Part shown: piece by piece, positions 7,942 to 15,547 of the stretch
Position numbering within the stretch: the first letter of the stretch is position 1
How the letters are laid out: every line of letters begins with the position of its first letter
Origin: Paracoccus sp. MKU1
GTDB lineage: Bacteria > Pseudomonadota > Alphaproteobacteria > Rhodobacterales > Rhodobacteraceae
Assembly: GCF_001447385.1 (NCBI RefSeq)
Contig: NZ_LLWQ01000220.1
Location: 1-64,000, forward strand
Direction of reading: 5' to 3'
Length of the DNA: 64,000 nucleotides
Program-made: the position numbers and the translations under genes
Notes under the pieces: model-generated
Told to the model about the DNA's origin: nothing
The model's database searches: none
Seen by the model: only the letters and a program-made list of their open reading frames with translations

Positions 7942-9114
7942 ATGATTTCGCACGTCCTGCCGACCTATAACCGCGCGCCCATCGCCTTCGAGCGGGGCGA
8001 GGGCTCCTGGGCCATCGCGACGGACGGGACGCGATACCTGGACCTGGGCGCCGGCATCGCCGTGAACGCCCTCGGTCACGCCAATCCCGATCTGGTCGCC
8101 ACGCTGACCGAGCAGGCGAACCGGATCTGGCATGTCTCGAACCTCTACCAGATCCCCGAGCAGGAGAAGCTGGCGGATCTGCTGGTCGAGCATACCTTCG
8201 CCGATACCGCCTTCATCACCAATTCTGGCACCGAGGCCGCGGAGCTGGCGATCAAGATGGTGCGCAAATACTGGCACGAGGCGGGCGATCCCGACCGCTA
8301 CGAGATCCTGACCTTCGAGGGCGCCTTCCACGGCCGCTCGACCGGCGCCATCGCGGCGGCGGGTTCGGAAAAGATGGTCAAGGGCTTCGGTCCGCTGATG
8401 CCCGGCTTCCGTCAGTTGCCATGGGGTGACATGGAGGCGCTGACGGCGGCGATTTCCGACCGCACCGCCGCCGTCATGCTGGAGCCGGTGCAGGGCGAAG
8501 GCGGCATCCGTCCGCTGCCCGATGCCGACCTGGCAGCGATCCGCGCGCTTTGCGACAAGACCGGCGCGCTTCTGGTGCTGGACGAGGTGCAGTCGGGCAT
8601 GGGCCGGACCGGCAAGCTGTTCGCGCATGAATATGCCGGCATCACCCCCGACATCATGATGATCGCCAAGGGCATCGGCGGCGGCTTCCCGCTGGGCGCG
8701 GTGGTGGCGACCGAAAAGGCCGCCTCGGGCATGGCGGTGGGCACGCATGGCTCGACCTATGGCGGCAATCCTTTGGCCTGCGCGGTCGGCGCCAGGGTGA
8801 TGCAGATCATCGCATGCCCCGAATTCCTGGCCGAGGTGAACCGCAAGGCCGCGTTGTTCCGGCAGAAGCTGGAAGGGCTGGTCGCCGCGCATCCCGAGGT
8901 CTTCGAAACGGTGCGCGGCCAGGGGCTGATGCTGGGCCTGAAATGCAAGGCCGCGGCGGGCGATCTGGTCAATGCCGGCTATGCCGAGCATGTCCTGACC
9001 GTGGCGGCGGCCGACAATACTCTGCGCCTGCTGCCGCCGCTGACCATCAGCGATGACGAGATCGCCGAGGCGGTCGTCCGGCTGGACCGGGCGGCCGGCA
9101 GGCTGGATGGATAG
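7942..9114 (+). CDS. argD: Acetylornithine aminotransferase
   Basis: A pyridoxal-phosphate aminotransferase of class III that makes N-acetylornithine in arginine synthesis; ArgD enzymes often also act on succinyl-diaminopimelate in lysine synthesis. The 390-residue chain has NSGTEAAE near residue 94, the cofactor-binding aspartate in LVLDEVQSGMGRTG (D214) and the Schiff-base lysine in MMIAKGIGGGFPLGA (K243). Length and motifs are standard. The ATG at 7942 follows GAGAGGG. A GNAT gene overlaps its end by 8 bases and argF follows, so the three probably form one transcript. Confidence 0.95.
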   Translation: MISHVLPTYNRAPIAFERGEGSWAIATDGTRYLDLGAGIAVNALGHANPDLVATLTEQANRIWHVSNLYQIPEQEKLADLLVEHTFADTAFITNSGTEAAELAIKMVRKYWHEAGDPDRYEILTFEGAFHGRSTGAIAAAGSEKMVKGFGPLMPGFRQLPWGDMEALTAAISDRTAAVMLEPVQGEGGIRPLPDADLAAIRALCDKTGALLVLDEVQSGMGRTGKLFAHEYAGITPDIMMIAKGIGGGFPLGAVVATEKAASGMAVGTHGSTYGGNPLACAVGARVMQIIACPEFLAEVNRKAALFRQKLEGLVAAHPEVFETVRGQGLMLGLKCKAAAGDLVNAGYAEHVLTVAAADNTLRLLPPLTISDDEIAEAVVRLDRAAGRLDG

Positions 9115-9583
9115 GTTCGGCTTCCGGCCGGTCACGTGCGCCGATCTGCCCCTGCTGGCGGATTGGCTGCGCCAGCCCGAGGTGGCGCGCTGGTGGCGCG
9201 GGGCTGAAAAGGAGCTGGCCGGGATCGAGGAAGACCTGGACGAGCCGGCCATGCGGCAATGGCTGGCGGTGATGGACGGCGCGCCCATCGCCTATGCGCA
9301 GTTCTATCCGGCGCATCACTGGGGCGCGCCGCATTTCGCCGACCTGCCGGCCGAGACGCTGGCGATCGACTGCTTTTCCGGACCCGAAGGCTTCGGCCAC
9401 GGCGGGCTCTGGCTGCGCGCCCTGTCCGATGCCTTGCTGGCCGAGGCGCCGATTCTGGTCATCGACCCCGAGCCCGACAATCTGCGCGCGATCCGCGCCT
9501 ATGAAAAGGCCGGTTTCCGGGGCGAGGAGTTGCGCCCTTCCGAGGATGGAACCCTGGCGCGCATCATGACCCGGCACCGATGA
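9107..9583 (+). CDS. GNAT-family N-acetyltransferase
   Basis: A 158-residue protein of the GNAT fold, closest in layout to the AAC(6')/siderophore-acetylase branch: an N-terminal FRPVTCADLPLLADWL, then IAYAQFYPAHHW, and a C-terminal DPEPDNLRAIRAYEKAGF that forms the end of the acetyl-CoA site. The substrate cannot be told; the position between argD and argF would fit an amino-acid or ornithine-related acceptor, but that is inference. The start ATG lies within the last codons of argD (8-base overlap), so expression is likely coupled to arginine synthesis. Confidence 0.8.
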   Translation: MDRFGFRPVTCADLPLLADWLRQPEVARWWRGAEKELAGIEEDLDEPAMRQWLAVMDGAPIAYAQFYPAHHWGAPHFADLPAETLAIDCFSGPEGFGHGGLWLRALSDALLAEAPILVIDPEPDNLRAIRAYEKAGFRGEELRPSEDGTLARIMTRHR

Positions 9584-9680
9584 GGGAACGCCGATTTCCG
9601 TCGCGATACGGGGCCTTGGGCCTTGACCTCTCCCGGGCAAAGCGGCTTGCTTGCCAGATCAATCCGAAAGACAGTGACAA

Positions 9681-10607
9681 ATGAACAGTTTCCTCGACAT
9701 CCATACCACCGACCGGTCCGATCTGCGCGGCATGATCGATTCCGCCCGCCGGATGAAGGATGCGCGCAACGGCCAGCCCAAGGGGGCGCCCGATGCCGAC
9801 CTGCCGCTCAAGAACCGCATGGTGGCGCTGATCTTCGAAAAACCCTCGACCCGCACCCGCGTCAGCTTCGACCTGGGCGTGCGGCAGATGGGCGGCCAGA
9901 CCATGGTGCTGTCGGGCAGCGAGATGCAGCTGGGCCATGGCGAGACCATCGCCGACACCGCCCGGGTGCTGTCGCGCTATGTGGACCTGATCATGATCCG
10001 CACCTTCGAAGAGGCGACGCTGCTGGAAATGGCCGAACATGCCAGCGTGCCGGTGATCAACGGGCTGACGAACCGCACCCATCCCTGCCAGATCATGGCC
10101 GATGTGATGACCTTCGAGGAACATCGCGGTCCGATCGCCGGGCGCAAGGTGGTCTGGTCGGGCGACGGCAACAATGTCTGCTGCTCGCTGATCCATGCCG
10201 CCGGACAGTTCGGCTTCGATTTCACCTTCACCGGCCCGCCGACGCTGGATCCCGAACGCGAGGCGCTGGAATTTGCCCGTGCCCAGGGCGTGCAGGTCCA
10301 GATCCAGCGCGATCCGATGAAGGCGGTCGAGGGCGCGGATCTGGTGGTGACCGATACCTGGGTGTCGATGCACGACCCGCAATCGGCGCGCGAGCGGCGG
10401 CACAACCAGCTGCGCCCCTATCAGGTCAACGAGGCGCTGATGGCCGGCGCCAAGCCCGATGCGCTGTTCATGCATTGCCTGCCCGCGCATCGCGACGACG
10501 AGGCGACGAGCGCGGTGATGGACGGCCCGAACTCGGTCATCTTCGACGAGGCCGAGAACCGGCTGCATGCGCAAAAGGCCATCATGCGCTGGTGCCTGGG
10601 GCTTTGA
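9681..10607 (+). CDS. argF: Ornithine carbamoyltransferase
   Basis: Transfers the carbamoyl group to ornithine to make citrulline. The 308-residue protein has the carbamoyl-phosphate motif STRTR (56-60), the HPCQ motif (134-137) and the ornithine-loop motif HCLPAHR near the C-terminus. Length is standard for a catabolic- or anabolic-type trimer. It lies 97 bases after the GNAT gene, in the same direction as argD, so the three form a likely arginine operon. An arginase in the same neighbourhood would work against it, so opposite regulation is expected, but no operator is evident in the short gap. Confidence 0.95.
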   Translation: MNSFLDIHTTDRSDLRGMIDSARRMKDARNGQPKGAPDADLPLKNRMVALIFEKPSTRTRVSFDLGVRQMGGQTMVLSGSEMQLGHGETIADTARVLSRYVDLIMIRTFEEATLLEMAEHASVPVINGLTNRTHPCQIMADVMTFEEHRGPIAGRKVVWSGDGNNVCCSLIHAAGQFGFDFTFTGPPTLDPEREALEFARAQGVQVQIQRDPMKAVEGADLVVTDTWVSMHDPQSARERRHNQLRPYQVNEALMAGAKPDALFMHCLPAHRDDEATSAVMDGPNSVIFDEAENRLHAQKAIMRWCLGL

Positions 10608-10681
10608 TCCGTCCGCCGGGCGTCTGGGCCCTTCGGCGCGCCTGGGATAGGGATGGCGGCCTTGTGCCGGCAGCATGCGGG

Positions 10682-10743
10682 CGGGGGCTCTGCCCCCGTC
10701 GCGCCGGGGGCGCGACTCCCCCGGGATATTTGGGCACGGAAGA
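10682..10743. repeat. Dispersed intergenic repeat, copy 1 (hairpin plus GGGATATTTG)
   Basis: A perfect hairpin, CGGGGGC and GCCCCCG with a 3-base loop (10682-10698), is followed by a second GC-rich block and then GGGATATTTGGGCACGGAAG at 10723-10742. A second copy with the same architecture lies at 29468-29517. It sits between the convergent argF and hlyD-type genes and may act as a terminator. Such GC hairpin plus GGGATATTT elements are, as I recall, common between genes in Rhodobacterales. Confidence 0.6.
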
Positions 10744-10766
10744 ATGACAGGACCGGAGAGGGCTTC

Positions 10767-12185
10767 TCAGTTCTCGCGGAAGGCGCGGGTGAAATAATCC
10801 GACAGCGGCTTGAGCAGATAGGCCATCGGGCTGCGTTCGCCGGTCTGGACATAGACCTCGACCGGCATGCCGGGCACCAGGTCCAGCCCTTTCAGCTTTT
10901 CGACCTCGGCAGCGGGGATGGTGACTTCGGCGCGGTAATATGGCACCTGCGTGGCCTGGTCGATCAGCGTATCGGGCGAGACGCGGCTCAGCACCCCGTC
11001 GATCTCGGGCGTGGTGCGCGAGGAGAAGGACGAGAAGCGCAGCACCACCTCCTGCCCGGGATGGACCTCGTCGATATTGATGGTGGCGATGCGGGCGGCG
11101 ACCACCAGCGGCCGGTCCTGCGGAATGAGGAACAGGATCGGATCGGCCGGACGAATCACCGAGCGCGGCGTGGTGACCTGCAACTCCTGCACCACGCCCG
11201 AGACCGGGGCGCGGATTTCCAGTCGCGCGATGCGTTCGATCAGCGACCGGCGGCGTTCGGCAAGCTCCAGCTCGCGATAGCCCAGCTCGCGCAGCTCGGT
11301 TTCGGCGGCTTCGCGGCGGGTCGCGGTCTTTTCCAGCCGTGACAGGTCGATTTCGGCCAGCTGCGTCACGGCGCGGGCGCGGGATGCCGTCGCCTCGCCC
11401 AGGAGCCCGTCGAGCCGCGCCGCCTCGCGCTCCAGCGCCAGCACGCGCGGCGCTTGCGCCAGCCCCTTTTCCAGCAGCGACCGCTGGTCGCGCAATTCCT
11501 GCGCGATGAACTGGCGCTGCTGCTCCAGCGCCCGGGTCTGGGCATCGACGCCGCCGATCTGGGACTGTACCTGCTCGGCCTGCTTGACCAGTTGCCCCAG
11601 CGATTGGTCGAGCGTGTCGAGCCGGGCCAGGAACAGGCTTGCCTGGCCGTCCATCAACGCCCGGAGCTCGGGGCGGCTTGCGGCCGCCCCGATCAACTCT
11701 TGCGGGAAGGCGATCTCCTTGCGATCGGCGCGCTCGGCCTCGAGCCGGCCGCGGCGGGCGAGGATCTCGAAATACTGCCCCTCGACGATGGCGAGTTCCG
11801 TGTTCAGAAGCGCGCCGTCCAGCCGGATCAGCGGCTGGCCGGCCGTCACGCTTTCGCCGTCATGGGTCAGGATCTCGGCCACCACCCCGCCATCGGGATG
11901 CTGCACGATCTGGCGGCGCTGCTCGACCTCGACCTGGCCGGCCGCGACGACGGCGCCCGAGATCCGTGCGGTCCAGGACCAAAGCCCGAAGCCGCCGATC
12001 AGCACCAGCATTGCCACCAGGCCCAGGAGGACCGGGCCGCGGGCCGACCATTCGGGGCGCTTGTAAGCCGGTGCCGCAGGCGCGGCGGGCGCCTGGGCCG
12101 GCGGCGCGCAATCGGCGGGCTGGCTTGCCGCCTCGATAGGGAGCCTCTCGACCGGCGCGCGGCCGGGCTGGTTGGAATCGGTCAT
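10767..12185 (-). CDS. Type I secretion membrane-fusion protein (HlyD/PrtE family)
   Basis: The periplasmic adaptor of a type I secretion system, linking the inner-membrane ATPase to a TolC-like channel. The 472-residue protein has a short cytoplasmic N-terminus rich in Pro and Ala, one transmembrane helix (about residues 50-70, LLGLVAMLVLIGGFGLW), and the lipoyl-like half IVQHPDGGVVAEILTHDGESV. A long coiled coil (about 140-320) follows, then the second half with IRAPVSGVVQELQV and a C-terminal barrel with LVPGMPVEVYVQTGERSPMAYLLKPL, the HlyD signature region. The start ATG at 12185 overlaps the stop of the upstream ATPase gene (ATGA). No TolC or substrate gene is adjacent. Confidence 0.92.
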   Translation of the reverse strand: MTDSNQPGRAPVERLPIEAASQPADCAPPAQAPAAPAAPAYKRPEWSARGPVLLGLVAMLVLIGGFGLWSWTARISGAVVAAGQVEVEQRRQIVQHPDGGVVAEILTHDGESVTAGQPLIRLDGALLNTELAIVEGQYFEILARRGRLEAERADRKEIAFPQELIGAAASRPELRALMDGQASLFLARLDTLDQSLGQLVKQAEQVQSQIGGVDAQTRALEQQRQFIAQELRDQRSLLEKGLAQAPRVLALEREAARLDGLLGEATASRARAVTQLAEIDLSRLEKTATRREAAETELRELGYRELELAERRRSLIERIARLEIRAPVSGVVQELQVTTPRSVIRPADPILFLIPQDRPLVVAARIATINIDEVHPGQEVVLRFSSFSSRTTPEIDGVLSRVSPDTLIDQATQVPYYRAEVTIPAAEVEKLKGLDLVPGMPVEVYVQTGERSPMAYLLKPLSDYFTRAFREN

Positions 12186-13924
12186 GTCACGCCTCCGCCT
12201 TGGCCCTGGGCGCGGACAATCTGGTCGGCATTCTTGACCAGCGATCTCAGCACCTCGTCGCGGGGGCCGAAGGCGCGGCGCAGGCCCTGGTCCAGCACCA
12301 GCAGCAATTCGCATTCGCTGATTGCGGCCGGGCGGTGGGCCATGATGATGACCGCGCCGCCGCGCGCCTTGATGGTGCGGATCGCCAAGTTGAGTGCCGT
12401 CGATCCCTCGTTGTCCAGGTTCGAGTTCGGTTCGTCCAGAACGAAGATGACCGGGTCGGCATAAAGCGCGCGGGCCAGGCCGATGCGCTGGATCTGGCCG
12501 CCGGAAAGCTGTCCGCCGGCCTGGCTGACGCGGGTATCGTAGCCCTGCGGCAGGTCCAGGATCATACGATGCGCGGCGGCGGCCATGGCCGCGGCGACCA
12601 CGCGCTGCGGATCCGGTTCGGGCGAGAGGCGGGCGATATTCTCGGCGATGGTGCCGTCGAACAGTGTGACCTGCTGCGGCAGATAGCCGATCAGCCTGCC
12701 GAGCGCGTCCGGGTCGTATTGGTCCAGCGTCGCGCCGCCCAGCCGGATCGAGCCGGAGGCGACGGGCCAGGCGGCGATCAGTGCCCGCGCCAGCGTGGTC
12801 TTGCCGGCGCCCGAGGGGCCGATCACCCCCAGCGCCTGGCCGGGACCAAGGTCGAAGCTGACTCCGCGCAACACAGCGGCTCCCTGGCCCGGCGGCACGA
12901 CGGTCAGGTTGCGCACCTCGAGCCGGGCCTCGGGCCGGGGCAGGGGTGTGCGCTGCGCCAAAGGCGGGCGGCGCGAGAGCAGTTCGGCCAGCCGCTTCCA
13001 GCCGTCCTGGGCGCGCTGGACGATGGACCAGCCGCCCACCACCTGCTCGACCGGGGCCAGCGCCCTGCCCATCAGGATCGAGGAGGCGATCATGGCGCCG
13101 GGCGTCACCTCCTGGCGCAGCACCAGCCAGGCGCCGGCGGCCAGCAGCGCGCTTTGCAAAAACAGCCGGAAGGTGCGGGAGAACACGGTGAAGCCGGTGG
13201 CGCGGTCATTGCCGCGCATCGTTGCCTCGGTTGCGGCATCGCGCGCCGCCTGCCAGCGCCGGAAGGCGGCTGCCCGCATGCCGAGCGAGCCGATCAGCTC
13301 GCCCTCGTCGCGATAGAGGTCGGACATGCGCTCGGCCGATTGGCTGGCGATGGCGGCCTGTTGCAGCACCTCGCGGCTGAGCCATTGGTTCATGAGCGTC
13401 GCCACGACCAGGACCGCCATGCCCGCCGTCGCCACCGCGCCGAGCAGCGGGTGGAAGATGAAGACCGCCGCCAGGAAGAACGGCGCCCAGGGCAGGTCGA
13501 ACAGCGCCATCAGCACCGGCGAGGCGATCAGTCGCTGCACCGCCTCGAGATCGCGCATGCCGCCGCGCACCACCAGCTCCGAGCCGGCGGCCTGGCCATC
13601 CTGCAACGCGGCGGTAAAGACCCGCCCCTCCATCCGTTCCTGGAACCGGGCGGCGATGCGGGACATGACGCGGTTGCGCGCCAGGTCGATGATCCCCATC
13701 AGCGTGAACAGGAACACGACCAGCAGGAACAGCGCCGTCAGCGTCTCGACAGAGCGGCTGGCCAGCACGCGGTCATAGACCTGCATCATGAACAGCGGCC
13801 CGGTCAGCATCAGCAGGTTCACCGCGAACGAAAACAGGCCGACCATGGCATAAAGCTGCCAGGCCATGCCGCGCGCGGATTTCAGCTCGCGCCGGCCGTC
13901 ATGTCGCATCGGCGGCAAGGCCAT
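12182..13924 (-). CDS. Type I secretion ABC transporter, ATPase/permease (PrtD family)
   Basis: A 580-residue half-transporter that would export a non-cleaved C-terminal-signal protein across both membranes with the adjacent HlyD-type partner. The N-terminal membrane domain (about 25-310) begins WQLYAMVGLFSFAVNLLMLTG and has FMMQVYDRVLASRS. The nucleotide-binding domain has GPSGAGKTT, LSGGQIQRIGLARAL and VIFVLDEPNSNLD. There is no peptidase C39 or CLD domain at the N-terminus, which fits the PrtD group of RTX protease or lipase exporters. AGGAAGG precedes the ATG at 13924; a longer frame upstream lacks support. It is divergent from mlaA. No RTX-like substrate is encoded in the window. Confidence 0.92.
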   Translation of the reverse strand: MALPPMRHDGRRELKSARGMAWQLYAMVGLFSFAVNLLMLTGPLFMMQVYDRVLASRSVETLTALFLLVVFLFTLMGIIDLARNRVMSRIAARFQERMEGRVFTAALQDGQAAGSELVVRGGMRDLEAVQRLIASPVLMALFDLPWAPFFLAAVFIFHPLLGAVATAGMAVLVVATLMNQWLSREVLQQAAIASQSAERMSDLYRDEGELIGSLGMRAAAFRRWQAARDAATEATMRGNDRATGFTVFSRTFRLFLQSALLAAGAWLVLRQEVTPGAMIASSILMGRALAPVEQVVGGWSIVQRAQDGWKRLAELLSRRPPLAQRTPLPRPEARLEVRNLTVVPPGQGAAVLRGVSFDLGPGQALGVIGPSGAGKTTLARALIAAWPVASGSIRLGGATLDQYDPDALGRLIGYLPQQVTLFDGTIAENIARLSPEPDPQRVVAAAMAAAAHRMILDLPQGYDTRVSQAGGQLSGGQIQRIGLARALYADPVIFVLDEPNSNLDNEGSTALNLAIRTIKARGGAVIIMAHRPAAISECELLLVLDQGLRRAFGPRDEVLRSLVKNADQIVRAQGQGGGVT

Positions 13925-14084
13925 GCCGGTTCCTTCCTCGTCAACCTGACCGGGCTTGCCCGGAATCGTCCTAGCGCATATCCCAAAGCGCAATCGTGAA
14001 ACAGTCCGCTTGCCATCCCCGTTATCTGCCGAAGCGAATCGCCGCCGGTCTGGCAAGTCTTAGCTACAGAAGGTTATCAAAAGC

Positions 14085-14816
14085 TTGCCTGCGCGGAATT
14101 TTTCCATCCTTCTCGTCGCGGCCGCGATGCTGGCGGCCTGTTCGGCGGATCGCGGCGACGGGGGCATCAACGATCCCTATGAGCCGCTAAACCGCAAGGT
14201 CCATGCCTTCAACCGCGGGCTCGATGCGCGCGTCGTCAAGCCGCTGGGCGCCGGCATGTCGGGCGGGGACGGGGACGGCGCCGGCAGCCATGCCATTGCG
14301 GCGGCTGGCAATTTCGGTTCGAACCTGGCGCAGCCGGGCAAGGTCGTGAACCATCTGCTGCAAGGCAGGCCGGGGCCGGCAGCGCGCACGACCCTGCGCT
14401 TTCTGGTGAACACGACGGTCGGGCTGGCGGGCTTTCTGGACCCGGCCAGCAGCGATTTCGCCCTGCCCGAGGAGGATACGGATTTCGGCCAGACGCTTGC
14501 CACCTGGGGCGTCGGCGAGGGGGCCTATCTGGAACTGCCGCTGATCGGTCCCTCGACCGAACGCGATGCGGTGGGGCGCGTGGTCGACATCGTGATCGAC
14601 CCGATGCGGGGCTGGCTCAACCGCGACCAGTATCTGATCGGCATGGGCGCGCGGCTGGCCTCAAAAGCCGGTGAGCGGGGCCGTTTCGGCGATTCCGTCG
14701 ATTCCATCCTGCACGAAAGCGCCGATAGTTATGCGCAGACGCGGCTGATCTGGTTGCAGCATCGCCGCCACGAACTGGGCGAGGAAGGAGAACACATTGA
14801 CCCTTATGCCGAATGA
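14085..14816 (+). CDS. mlaA: MlaA (VacJ) lipoprotein
   Basis: The outer-membrane component of the Mla system, which removes misplaced phospholipids from the outer leaflet. The 243-residue precursor has a lipobox LAAC with the acylated cysteine at residue 19, then the hallmark NDPYEPLNRKVHAFNRG and, later, LVNTTVGLAGFLDPAS and LPLIGPSTERDAVG. The start is TTG at 14085, supported by AGAAGG a dozen bases upstream and by the signal peptide beginning there. A glycine/aspartate-rich insert (SGGDGDGAGSHA) follows the first motif. mlaC overlaps its end by 20 bases; the inner-membrane mlaFEDB genes are not here. Confidence 0.92.
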   Translation: MPARNFSILLVAAAMLAACSADRGDGGINDPYEPLNRKVHAFNRGLDARVVKPLGAGMSGGDGDGAGSHAIAAAGNFGSNLAQPGKVVNHLLQGRPGPAARTTLRFLVNTTVGLAGFLDPASSDFALPEEDTDFGQTLATWGVGEGAYLELPLIGPSTERDAVGRVVDIVIDPMRGWLNRDQYLIGMGARLASKAGERGRFGDSVDSILHESADSYAQTRLIWLQHRRHELGEEGEHIDPYAE

Positions 14817-15402
14817 CACCCGCCGCGGATTCCTGGCCCTGATCGGCGCGGGGCTGGCTGTCGCCGCCCGGCCCGCCTGGGCGCTGGACACCGCCGAGGC
14901 GCGGGCGCTGATCGAGACCTCGCTGGCCGAGGTCTATGCGGTGATCAATTCCGGCCAGCCTCCGGCGCAGATGTATCGCGCCTTCGAGGCGATCTTCGCG
15001 CGCTATGCCGATGTGGAGATCATCGCCCGCTCAGCGCTGGGTCCGGCGGCGCGTCAGGCGGGCGGGGCGGAGTTCGCCGCCTATCGCCAGGCGTTCCAGG
15101 GCTATATCGGCCGCAAATACGGCAAGCGGTTCCGCGAGTTCATCGGCTCGAAGATCGAGGTGACGGGCGCGAAGCCGGTGAAATCCTTCTTCGCCGTGAC
15201 CTCGGTCGCCCATCTCAAGGGGCGCAGCCCGATGGAGGTGGAGTGGCACGTCTCGGACAAGTCCGGGAAAAGCCGCTATTTCAACATCATCATCGAGGGG
15301 GTGAACATGCTCGCCTCGGAGCGGGCCGAGATCGGGGCGATGCTGGCGCGGCGCAAGGGCGATCTGGCGGCGCTGACCACCGATCTGCAACAGGCGGGCT
15401 GA
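14797..15402 (+). CDS. mlaC: MlaC/Ttg2D-family phospholipid-binding protein
   Basis: The periplasmic shuttle carrying phospholipids between MlaA and the inner-membrane MlaFEDB complex. The 201-residue precursor has a twin-arginine-like signal (DTRRGFLALIGAG, then a cut near ARPAWA), and the family features FEAIFARYADVEIIARSALG and YFNIIIEGVNM. The TTG at 14797 is preferred over the ATG three codons later because AGGAAGGAG lies six bases before it. Translation is coupled to mlaA through the 20-base overlap. A folded, possibly lipid-loaded export route is suggested by the RR motif, which is common for alphaproteobacterial MlaC but not proof of Tat use. Confidence 0.88.
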   Translation: MTLMPNDTRRGFLALIGAGLAVAARPAWALDTAEARALIETSLAEVYAVINSGQPPAQMYRAFEAIFARYADVEIIARSALGPAARQAGGAEFAAYRQAFQGYIGRKYGKRFREFIGSKIEVTGAKPVKSFFAVTSVAHLKGRSPMEVEWHVSDKSGKSRYFNIIIEGVNMLASERAEIGAMLARRKGDLAALTTDLQQAG

Positions 15403-15513
15403 GCCCCCGCCGCCCGGAGCATGAAGAAGCGCTTCTTCGTTGCTTAAATACCCGCCGCAACGGTGCAATCCGCACAAGCACGGCAGAAAAGGGCTCAAGC
15501 CCATCCAGGAAAG

Positions 15514-15543
15514 AAAAAGGCCGGTCCTCCTGGGGCCGGCCTT
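15514..15543 (-). terminator. Intrinsic terminator of the PBP1A gene
   Basis: Arms AAGGCCGG (15517-15524) and CCGGCCTT (15536-15543) with an 11-base loop. On the minus strand the stem is followed by a T-rich run (complement of the A-run at 15511-15518). It lies directly after the stop codon of the penicillin-binding protein gene and may also stop mlaAC transcripts. Confidence 0.8.
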
Positions 15544-15547
15544 CCTG

